Shown here in pieces: positions 54,779-62,119 of a stretch of 64,000 nt of DNA. The stretch spans positions 1,798,001 to 1,862,000 of the forward strand of contig NZ_JALEBG010000001.1 of NCBI RefSeq assembly GCF_022758235.1, given 5' to 3'. The notes below the pieces were generated by a model that did not search any database, was not told where the DNA came from, and saw only the letters and a list, made by a program, of their open reading frames with translations. Every line of letters starts with the position of its first letter. Positions within the stretch are counted from its first letter, which is position 1. Position numbers and translations under genes: made by a program. The DNA comes from Pontibacter liquoris (GTDB taxonomy: Bacteria > Bacteroidota > Bacteroidia > Cytophagales > Hymenobacteraceae).

Positions 54779-56428
54779 TTACTTTTTATAGACCAGCTTG
54801 CCGTTTACATAGGTGCGCAGCACCTGCGTTTCGCGCATTTGTTCAGGCGCAACCTCCATCAGGTCACTGTCAACAAGTATAAAGTCGGCAACTTTCCCTT
54901 TTTCTATACTTCCCTTTTCCTTTTCCTCAAAGTTAGATTTGGCTGCCCAGATCGTCATGCCTCGTAAGGTCTGCTCGCGTGTGAGGGCATTTTCCATCTG
55001 AAAACCACCGGAAGGGTAATTTTTGGCATCCTGCCGGGCTACAGCTGAATGGAAAGTATAAAAAGGATTTATACTTTCTACCGGAAAGTCGGTGCCCAGA
55101 GCTAGGTAGCCATTTTGCTTTAGCAACTCCTCATACGGATAGGCATGCTTGAGGCGTTCGCTTCCCAATCTTTCGCCGGCCCAGTACATGTCGGAGGTGG
55201 CATGTGTGGGCTGTACCGATGGCACGATGTTATACTTACCGAATTTAGCCATATCCGCAGGGTCTACGATCTGGGCATGTTCAATGCGCCAGCGCCTGTC
55301 GTTCTTGCCTCCTAATACTTCCCCATAAATGTCGAGCAGCAGACGGTTAGCCGAGTCGCCAATAGCATGCGTATTCATCTGAAATCCGTGCGCATACATT
55401 TGTTTGGCTACTTCCCGGAATTCCTTTTCTGAAGAAAGCAGAAACCCATAATGGCCTGCACGATCCGCGTAGGGCTTCAGCAGGTTTGCTCCTCTGGAGC
55501 CGAGTGCGCCATCGGCATAGATCTTGAACGAGGTTACATGCAGCCTGTCGGTTTTCAGCGGGCCTTTCGCAAAGAAGTGGTCTTTATTTTCCTGAGTTGG
55601 GTTTAACATGGCGTATACGCGCATTTGCAGCTCTCCCTTTTGCTGCATGGCGTCCAGCAGCTCCACGGTGGCTTTGTCCAGCCCGGCATCATCCACCGTG
55701 GTAAGGCCGACGGCAAAGCAGTTTTTCTCCGCTGTCAGAAGTGCTGCGCGTTGTTCAGCTTCCGTGGGCTCCGGTACCTTAGCCCATACCAGGTCTACGG
55801 CATTGTCTACTAAAATGCCGGTCATGCGGCCATCTTTCACTTCCACAATGCCTCCAACCATCTTGGTTTGGGGCGTAATACCGGCAAGATCAAGCGCTTT
55901 CTGGTTTACCAGGGCAGCATGACCATCCACACGGGTAAGTATAACCGGTGTGTCGGGGAAGAGCAGGTCGAGGGTATCTTTAGAAGGAAATTCCTGTACG
56001 GCCCAATCGTTCTGGTCCCAGCCGCGGCCGGTGAGCCAAGGGGTGGTAGGATATTTCTTTCGCTGAGCCACAACCTGCTGCACTACTTCTTTAAAGGAGC
56101 CTGTGCCATCCAGGTCTGCCGATTGCAGCCCCAGCCCATACCTGTAGAAGTGCGTGTGCGCATCAATCAGGCCCGGGTATATGGTTTTGCCACCTGCATC
56201 CAGCTCTTCCGCTGGTTTATACTTCTTACGCAATTCGGCCGTGGTGCCTACCTCTAGTATTTTGCCATCTTTTACGGCAAAAGCTTCAGCCTTATCGAAT
56301 GCCTCATTTACCGTATACACCTTGCCGTTGTATACCAGCAGGTCAGCAGGTTGGGTGCTGGTGCAGCCGCTAACAAAGCTGCCGCTCAAGAGGAGGGCGG
56401 CAGCATAGCGTTTAAATGTTTTTTTCAT
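54779..56428 (-). CDS. YtcJ-like amidohydrolase lipoprotein
   Basis: A 549-residue metal-dependent hydrolase. The signal peptide ends in a lipobox (FVSGC, Cys 22). The amidohydrolase core shows GKTIYPGLIDAHTHF with the HxH metal pair, MNTHAIGDSANR, and LGTDFPVESINPF. The family includes N-substituted formamide deformylases and other amidases; the substrate is unknown. It follows the AMP nucleosidase gene by nine bases and is probably co-transcribed. Several AAGTATA copies lie inside. Confidence 0.9.
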   Translation of the reverse strand: MKKTFKRYAAALLLSGSFVSGCTSTQPADLLVYNGKVYTVNEAFDKAEAFAVKDGKILEVGTTAELRKKYKPAEELDAGGKTIYPGLIDAHTHFYRYGLGLQSADLDGTGSFKEVVQQVVAQRKKYPTTPWLTGRGWDQNDWAVQEFPSKDTLDLLFPDTPVILTRVDGHAALVNQKALDLAGITPQTKMVGGIVEVKDGRMTGILVDNAVDLVWAKVPEPTEAEQRAALLTAEKNCFAVGLTTVDDAGLDKATVELLDAMQQKGELQMRVYAMLNPTQENKDHFFAKGPLKTDRLHVTSFKIYADGALGSRGANLLKPYADRAGHYGFLLSSEKEFREVAKQMYAHGFQMNTHAIGDSANRLLLDIYGEVLGGKNDRRWRIEHAQIVDPADMAKFGKYNIVPSVQPTHATSDMYWAGERLGSERLKHAYPYEELLKQNGYLALGTDFPVESINPFYTFHSAVARQDAKNYPSGGFQMENALTREQTLRGMTIWAAKSNFEEKEKGSIEKGKVADFILVDSDLMEVAPEQMRETQVLRTYVNGKLVYKK

Positions 56429-56437
56429 GTATAGCTA

Positions 56438-57211
56438 TTATTCAAAGCGCATGTGTTTCACGGATTCCCCGGAGTTGATCAGTTCCAGCAACGAGTCGAT
56501 GCCGATGCTGAGGTGTTTCTCCACGTAGGTGGATGTCACTAATTTATCGCTTTCCGAGGTTTTCACACCTTCCGGAATCATCGGGTTGTCTGATACGAGC
56601 AGGAGCGCGCCATGCGGTATTTCGTTGATGAAGCCTACCGTAAAGATCGTAGCAGTTTCCATGTCCACGCCCATGGCCCGGATCTGGCGCAGATACTCTT
56701 TAAATTCTTCGTCATGCTCCCACACCCGGCGGTTGGTAGTATAAACAGTGCCGGTCCAGTAATCCATTTCGTGCTTTTTGATCATGGATGAAACGGCGCG
56801 CTGCAGGCGGAAGGACGGAAGCGCCGGAATTTCAGCCGGCATGTAATCGTCCGATGTGCCTTCTCCGCGGATGGCGGCAATCGGCAGGATCAGATCCCCG
56901 ATCTGCGTTTTCTTTTTAAGGCCTCCACACTTGCCCAGGAACAGCGCGGCTTTGGGCTTAATGGCTGAGAGCAAATCCATTACGGTAGCAGCCATGGCGC
57001 TGCCCATTCCAAAGTTAATGATGGTGATGTTATTGGCCGTGGCTGTTTGCATGGGTTTATCCAGTCCTCTTATTTCTACGCCGAAGCGGTCGGCAAACAT
57101 GCGTACGTAGGTGATAAAATTGGTCAGCAGAATATACTCTCCAAACTCATTCAGCGGAACGCCTGTGTAGCGGGGCAGCCAGTCGTTTACTATTTCTTCT
57201 TTCGTCTTCAT
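56438..57211 (-). CDS. amn: AMP nucleosidase, short form
   Basis: A 257-residue phosphorylase-superfamily enzyme that cleaves AMP to adenine and ribose-5-phosphate. Marks include NITIINFGMGSAMAATVMDLL, ALFLGKCGGLKKK, and VDMETATIF, which carries the base-binding and catalytic acidic residues. It lacks the extra N-terminal domain of the E. coli enzyme, as is usual in Bacteroidota. It heads a two-gene operon with the amidohydrolase and is divergent from the HsdR-N-like gene. Confidence 0.9.
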   Translation of the reverse strand: MKTKEEIVNDWLPRYTGVPLNEFGEYILLTNFITYVRMFADRFGVEIRGLDKPMQTATANNITIINFGMGSAMAATVMDLLSAIKPKAALFLGKCGGLKKKTQIGDLILPIAAIRGEGTSDDYMPAEIPALPSFRLQRAVSSMIKKHEMDYWTGTVYTTNRRVWEHDEEFKEYLRQIRAMGVDMETATIFTVGFINEIPHGALLLVSDNPMIPEGVKTSESDKLVTSTYVEKHLSIGIDSLLELINSGESVKHMRFE

Positions 57212-57301
57212 GGGGATAATGATTCGTAATCAGGTATAAAAAAGCCGCCGTGGCAGCAGGTACTACTAGGGCGGAGCAGCGGAAAAGGTTAATTTAGCGG
57301 T

Positions 57302-57760
57302 ATGGATAGGTTGAATCTGCCACCTTTTGCTTACAAAGTTAAAAAATCTGAAGCCAATTCATTGATTTTTGATGCGCTTCGGAAAAAATATGTCGTTTTA
57401 ACGCCCGAGGAATGGGTGCGGCAACATGTGGTGCATTACCTGCTCCAGGAACTCCGCTACCCCAAAAGCCTGATCAGCATTGAGCGTGGCACCAGCTATA
57501 ACAAGCTGCAGAAACGCACGGACCTGTGCGTGTATAATTCTGATGGCAAACCCCACCTGCTCATCGAGTGCAAGGCAGCCCATATACCCATTACGCAGGA
57601 AGTCGTGAAGCAGGTTTCGGTGTATAACCAGGCCTTACAGGCCCGCTATGTCGTGATCACCAATGGTTTGCAGCATTACTGCTGGCAAGTGGACTTTGAC
57701 ACGAAGCGCTACCAACCGCTGCAGGAAATTCCTCCTTTTAAGGCTGAAGAACAAGTATAA
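57302..57760 (+). CDS. Stand-alone HsdR N-terminal-like (PD-D/ExK) protein
   Basis: A 152-residue protein resembling the nuclease domain of type I restriction HsdR (HSDR_N_2). The catalytic pattern is TDLCVYNSDGKPHLLIECKA, with D around 78 and E-C-K around 93-95, then helix and beta strands QVSVYNQALQARYVVITNG. No helicase, methylase or specificity gene adjoins, so it is not a restriction system here. In Bacteroidota such genes often lie near DNA polymerase III delta or AMP nucleosidase genes, and the latter is the divergent neighbour. Function unknown. Confidence 0.85.
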   Translation: MDRLNLPPFAYKVKKSEANSLIFDALRKKYVVLTPEEWVRQHVVHYLLQELRYPKSLISIERGTSYNKLQKRTDLCVYNSDGKPHLLIECKAAHIPITQEVVKQVSVYNQALQARYVVITNGLQHYCWQVDFDTKRYQPLQEIPPFKAEEQV

Positions 57761-57789
57761 ATTGATACGGCTTTCCTTTTCTTTCAGCG

Positions 57790-59658
57790 TTACTTCTGCA
57801 GGTATAGCTTGTTGTTAATTAAGCCATTTCGGTAATACTGTACATACCCTTTCAACCGTTCTTCCTGGTCTTTTGCTGCGGGAGCAGGCGCTAAATCCGG
57901 GAAAGTATAAAAGTGCAGTTCATCCGTCGCGGTCAGTTCAGTAACGCCCTGCTGTTCTACCATAAAATAGGAGTTGCCATTGTAAAAGAGTGCGCGCCCT
58001 GTGCTGCTCGTATCCAGTACCGACTGGCCGAAGGGCAGCACCTTATCTGTCGCAATATTCAAATAATCGAGTACTGTCGGGTAGATATCGGCTTGTTGCA
58101 CCACACGATCCGGATCAATCCCTGTAAAAGGCTGATCAGGCTGAAACAGCAACAACGGCACCCGGTATGCACCTAATTCGTTCTGGTAAGCGGGCGCTAT
58201 ACTTTTCTGTGTATGGTCAGCAGTAAGGATAAACAGCGTTTGGTTATACCAAGGCTGTTTGGAAGCTGTTTTGAAAAACTCTCGCAAGGCAAAATCAGCA
58301 TAGCCAATCGACTCCTGTATTTCCAGTTCTCCTTTCGGGAAGCGCCCTTTATACTTCTCCGGCACCGTATAGGGCTGGTGTGAGCTCAGCGTGAAGATGG
58401 TTGCCATAAACGGTTGCTGAAAGCTGCTGAGCTGCCGGGCAACATACTGCAGGTAAGGCTCATCGAAAATGCCCCACTGGCCGTCATAGTCTGATTTCCG
58501 TAAAGCGGGCGGATATTCATCCAGCCCATAATACTCCTGTATGCCTGCCAGTCTGGCAAAGTTGTTAAAGCCCATGGTACCATTAGCTGCCCCATGAAAA
58601 AAGGCCGTATGGTAGCCGGCTTTCTGTAGGATCGAGCCCAGGCCATAGAGGGTGTTGGACTGGTATGCAGAGGTAATATAGGGCTGCTGCATGAGCGAAG
58701 GCAACCCGGCCAGTACCGAAGGTACTGCCTCGATGGATTTGCGTCCGTTGGCAAAAGCGTTGCGAAACAGCAGCCCATTACTAGCCAGCGAATCCAGGAA
58801 TGGCGTGTAGCCTCTCCCGTTGTTCAGCTCACCCACGTACTCGGCTGCAAAACTTTCCAGAATGATGATCACCACATTCTGATGCCGAGGTGGCCCGTCC
58901 GGCTGCAGATAGGTTTGCAGGTTAAAAGGCAGGGCTTTCCTTACTTCGGCATCTGTAGCAAAGTAATGCTTTGGCTCCAGTTTCGGCTGCCCGATACTTT
59001 TGATAAAGGTAAACGGGCTGTTGAGTGTAAGGTGGCCAAGCGCAGCCGGCTGCAGTGTAAAAGCATGGCTGACACGGAGGGGTTTGAGTTGCAGACCGCC
59101 ACGGATGGCCAGCACAGCCAGAGCGGCTACTACCACCAGCCGGAGCGAGCGCCAGAGAAGCTTATTTTTAACTAGCGCTGCTACCGGCGCCGAAGGGTAT
59201 ACTTTGGCCAGTAACCAAAGCAGAAGTATAAAGCCCACGACCATGTACCAGTAGTAGCCCAGGAGCTGCCCCGCCTGTTCGGCAATATCACCACCGATGG
59301 TAAAAATCTCGTTTGTAGAACGCTTCCCAATGAATTTAAAGAACTCCACATCTACCAGGTTCAGGGCAATAAAGGGCGCATTCGTAACGAGGTACAGAAT
59401 GCGAAGCAGCCGCTGGTAGGTGCTGTGCAGGGTATTGCCAATGGGCCACAATGAGAATAGCACGAAGGGAATGTTGATGATCGTCAAGGCCGACAGATCG
59501 AAGCGGAGGCCATGCAGAAAAGCGAGCACCGTCTGGTCTGGCGCTGCGCCGGCAAAGGTGCTGTAATTAAAAGCATAGAATACCAGCCGCAGCAGCGTAT
59601 ACAGCACCAGCAGCAGGCCCATTCTTTTCAACAACAGTTTCAGGGTGATATCAATCAT
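57790..59658 (-). CDS. LtaS-like membrane sulfatase / phosphoglycerol transferase
   Basis: A 622-residue protein with five N-terminal membrane helices (to about residue 200) and a large extracellular alkaline-phosphatase-like domain. Metal and catalytic motifs are VIIILESFAAE, GRKSIEAVPSVLAG (the Ser is the likely nucleophile in place of Thr), HGAANGT and TADHT. The family transfers phosphoglycerol or phosphoethanolamine groups on the cell surface. The acceptor cannot be told. It has no operon partner. Confidence 0.9.
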   Translation of the reverse strand: MIDITLKLLLKRMGLLLVLYTLLRLVFYAFNYSTFAGAAPDQTVLAFLHGLRFDLSALTIINIPFVLFSLWPIGNTLHSTYQRLLRILYLVTNAPFIALNLVDVEFFKFIGKRSTNEIFTIGGDIAEQAGQLLGYYWYMVVGFILLLWLLAKVYPSAPVAALVKNKLLWRSLRLVVVAALAVLAIRGGLQLKPLRVSHAFTLQPAALGHLTLNSPFTFIKSIGQPKLEPKHYFATDAEVRKALPFNLQTYLQPDGPPRHQNVVIIILESFAAEYVGELNNGRGYTPFLDSLASNGLLFRNAFANGRKSIEAVPSVLAGLPSLMQQPYITSAYQSNTLYGLGSILQKAGYHTAFFHGAANGTMGFNNFARLAGIQEYYGLDEYPPALRKSDYDGQWGIFDEPYLQYVARQLSSFQQPFMATIFTLSSHQPYTVPEKYKGRFPKGELEIQESIGYADFALREFFKTASKQPWYNQTLFILTADHTQKSIAPAYQNELGAYRVPLLLFQPDQPFTGIDPDRVVQQADIYPTVLDYLNIATDKVLPFGQSVLDTSSTGRALFYNGNSYFMVEQQGVTELTATDELHFYTFPDLAPAPAAKDQEERLKGYVQYYRNGLINNKLYLQK

Positions 59659-59745
59659 GAAAGGACAGGCAGTTAAAGCAGTGACAGGTAGTATAATCTG
59701 TCTTGCGCTTGGATGTAAAGATACGGCTAAATACGCATAAACAGA

Positions 59746-59782
59746 AAAGCGCCTTTCCGACAGTACGTCAGAAAGGCGCTTT
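59746..59782 (-). terminator. Intrinsic terminator after ald
   Basis: AAAGCGCCTTTC (59746-59757) and GAAAGGCGCTTT (59771-59782) form a 12-bp perfect stem, with GAC/GTC pairing inside the loop, downstream of the ald stop at 59803 on the minus strand. Confidence 0.88.
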
Positions 59783-59802
59783 ATATAAATCAGCTCAACT
59801 TC

Positions 59803-60915
59803 TTACAGCACGTTTTCTACAGGCGTGTAAGGCAGGTTAAATGCTTCGGCTACCCCTTTATACACTACTTTTCCGTTCACCACGTTCAGCCCTTTTCTGA
59901 GCTCCTCGTTTTCAGCACAGGCTTTCTTCCAGCCTTTGTTGGCCAGTTGGATGGCGTACGGCATGGTGGCATTGTTCAGGGCCAGCGTAGAAGTATAAGG
60001 AACCGCTCCGGGCATGTTGGCTACGCAGTAATGCACCACATCATCAATAATAAAGGTTGGGTTCTCATGGGTAGTAGGCTTGCATGTTTCAATACAACCG
60101 CCCTGGTCTACGGCCACGTCCACAAGCACGGTGCCCGGACGCATTTCCTTCAGCATATCGCGTGTGATCAGGTGTGGGGCTTTTGCACCCGGGATCAGCA
60201 CCGCTCCAATAATAAGATCATGAGTTGGCAGCAACTCACGGATGTTATATTCATTCGACATAAACGTGTTAACGTTGGCCGGCATAATATCATCCAGATA
60301 GCGCAGACGCGCCAGGTTTGTGTCCATAATGGTTACATCCGCACCCATACCTGCAGCAATTTTAGCAGCATTGGTACCTACCACACCACCACCAAGTATA
60401 AGTACTTTAGCAGGACGAACGCCGGGAACCCCACCTAAAAGTATACCACGGCCTTTCAGTGGTTTCTCCAGGTATTTAGCACCTTCCTGTATCGACATAC
60501 GGCCGGCAACTTCCGACATCGGAACCAGCAGGGGCAGGCTTCTATCCGCTTTTTCAACTGTTTCGTAAGCCAGACAAACAGCGTTCCGCTCGATCATAGC
60601 GTTGGTGAGCGGCTCATAAGAAGCAAAGTGGAAGTAGGTGAACAACAGTTGGTTGTCCTTGATCAGATTATACTCAGACGCGATCGGCTCTTTAACCTTG
60701 ATGATCATATCGGCGATGGCGTATACTTCTTCGATGCTTGGAAGAATCGTAGCTCCCGCCTTTACATAATCTTCGTCGGCAAAGCCGCTGCCTTCACCGG
60801 CAGACGTCTGTACATACACGGTATGTCCGTTACGAACCAACTCAATTACCCCGGAAGGCGTTGTGCCTACGCGGTTTTCGTTATTTTTGATCTCCTTTGG
60901 AACACCAATTATCAT
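59803..60915 (-). CDS. ald: Alanine dehydrogenase
   Basis: A 370-residue NAD-dependent enzyme that interconverts alanine with pyruvate and ammonia. Marks are [19 protein letters not shown], the catalytic His region [27 protein letters not shown] for NAD binding, and [12 protein letters not shown] with the catalytic Asp. I chose the ATG at 60915 because it matches the family start; the frame is open to 61032. A minus-strand TAnnTTTG box lies at 60947-60954. A strong terminator follows at 59746-59782. Confidence 0.96.
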   Translation of the reverse strand: MIIGVPKEIKNNENRVGTTPSGVIELVRNGHTVYVQTSAGEGSGFADEDYVKAGATILPSIEEVYAIADMIIKVKEPIASEYNLIKDNQLLFTYFHFASYEPLTNAMIERNAVCLAYETVEKADRSLPLLVPMSEVAGRMSIQEGAKYLEKPLKGRGILLGGVPGVRPAKVLILGGGVVGTNAAKIAAGMGADVTIMDTNLARLRYLDDIMPANVNTFMSNEYNIRELLPTHDLIIGAVLIPGAKAPHLITRDMLKEMRPGTVLVDVAVDQGGCIETCKPTTHENPTFIIDDVVHYCVANMPGAVPYTSTLALNNATMPYAIQLANKGWKKACAENEELRKGLNVVNGKVVYKGVAEAFNLPYTPVENVL

Positions 60916-60946
60916 AATGTTGTGTGTTTTGATTTGAAAAGCTGCG

Positions 60947-60954
60947 CAAAGATA
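60947..60954 (-). promoter_or_regulatory. -7 promoter box of ald
   Basis: CAAAGATA reads TATCTTTG on the minus strand, an exact TAnnTTTG, about 32 bases before the ald ATG. The nearest TTTG-like box is 25 bases upstream, slightly far. Confidence 0.5.
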
Positions 60955-61083
60955 GTGCTTCTTAGATGAAATAAAAGCCCAAAAACTGAAGCCTTTCGAA
61001 GGATTCCGAAAGCAGGAAAGGGATGCCTGCAAAATGATGCAAAACGTACTGGAAACCTGCCTGTTAGAGTAGGGCCTGAAATG

Positions 61084-61110
61084 AAAAAAGGCAGTGATAA
61101 AATCACTGCC
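61084..61110 (-). terminator. Intrinsic terminator after the double DUF1573 gene
   Basis: On the minus strand GGCAGTGAT and ATCACTGCC form a 9-bp stem with a 3-base centre, followed by six T residues, downstream of the stop at 61140. Confidence 0.85.
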
Positions 61111-61139
61111 ATTAGTACAAAATAAAACTATGAAAAAAA

Positions 61140-61928
61140 CTATCTGAAAGGAATGGGCTGTTTACCCTCCTTTACCATATTTTCAGAAACCAGGCTCTCT
61201 ACTACCGTTGCTTTAAGCGTTAGTCTGAGTGCTGGCATCACGATATCATTCGAAATTATCGTTACAACTTCGTTCTGTTCTGATAACATTGCGGGCACAT
61301 ACGTAAGTTCCAAAGTAGCTGTCTGTCCGGGTTTTATCGCCGGGTCCGACACTTTGTAGCTCACGCAATTGCAAGCCGAACGTACGCCCTGTATCTGCAG
61401 GTCCTGCCGACCCGTGTTCTTTATCTGGAATTTAGCCACAGCTTTTTGTCCTTTTTCAAGTTTCCCAAAGCTGTAAGTGGTTCTTCCAACTGCCAAACGC
61501 GGTGACAATGTTTTTTGTTCCTGCGTGTGAATAGTTTTCAGATCAGCCGGTCCAACTTCGCCTTTTATGTACAAAACATGCGTTGGCGATACACCGTTAG
61601 AAGTAACAGTAATGGATTTATTGAACGGGCCCGGCCGGCCTGTGCTATTATAAATGGCTCTGATGAAACCGATTTTACCAGGCAGAATAGGTGTTTTTGT
61701 CCATTCCGGCGTGGTGCACCCACAGGAGGGCTGAACATTTGTGATCACAACGGGTTGATTCCCTTTGTTGCGTACCCTGAAATTAAAAACAGCCTTTGTG
61801 CCCTCGGCAATTGTACCAAAGTCATGCGTGTCAAATTCATACTCCAGCTCGCCTTGTGCCTGCGCATTAAACCAAAATAGCATGCAACTAAGCAGCGTCA
61901 AGAAGTAAAGCTTTTGTTTCATAAACAA
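61140..61928 (-). CDS. Secreted protein with two DUF1573 domains
   Basis: A 262-residue exported protein (signal [20 protein letters not shown]; an alternative ATG lies two codons in). The first domain has [14 protein letters not shown] and the block [12 protein letters not shown], almost the same as in the protein at 7678. The second has [16 protein letters not shown] and ACNCVSYK, in which the CGCT motif has become CNCV. Both are Ig-like beta folds. The role is unknown, probably extracytoplasmic structural or binding. A minus-strand TATCTTTG (61980-61987) lies about 50 bases upstream. Confidence 0.85.
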   Translation of the reverse strand: MFMKQKLYFLTLLSCMLFWFNAQAQGELEYEFDTHDFGTIAEGTKAVFNFRVRNKGNQPVVITNVQPSCGCTTPEWTKTPILPGKIGFIRAIYNSTGRPGPFNKSITVTSNGVSPTHVLYIKGEVGPADLKTIHTQEQKTLSPRLAVGRTTYSFGKLEKGQKAVAKFQIKNTGRQDLQIQGVRSACNCVSYKVSDPAIKPGQTATLELTYVPAMLSEQNEVVTIISNDIVMPALRLTLKATVVESLVSENMVKEGKQPIPFR

Positions 61929-62052
61929 GAAAAAGCAAAAAAATATGTTTTTGGATTATCAGTCAAGCGCAGACCGCCTCAAAGATAAAGATTCTTTTTA
62001 CAAAATGATACACGCCAACCACTGGCGAAGGGGAGCACGGCAGGCTGCCGGA

Positions 62053-62083
62053 TTTGAATTTCAGGGATAGTTCTGTACTTTTG
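62053..62083 (+). promoter_or_regulatory. Canonical promoter of the E1 dehydrogenase gene
   Basis: TTTG at 62053-62056 and TACTTTTG at 62076-62083 are separated by 19 bases, an exact match to the Bacteroidota consensus TTTG-N19-21-TAnnTTTG. The start codon lies 36 bases after the -7 box. Confidence 0.75.
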
Positions 62084-62119
62084 ATCGTAAAATACACTTA
62101 TTGATTATACTGAGAAGAC

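Noticed and set aside
57302-57760. Type I restriction-modification system
   Set aside because: Only the HsdR N-terminal-like domain is present; neighbours are AMP nucleosidase and a sulfatase.
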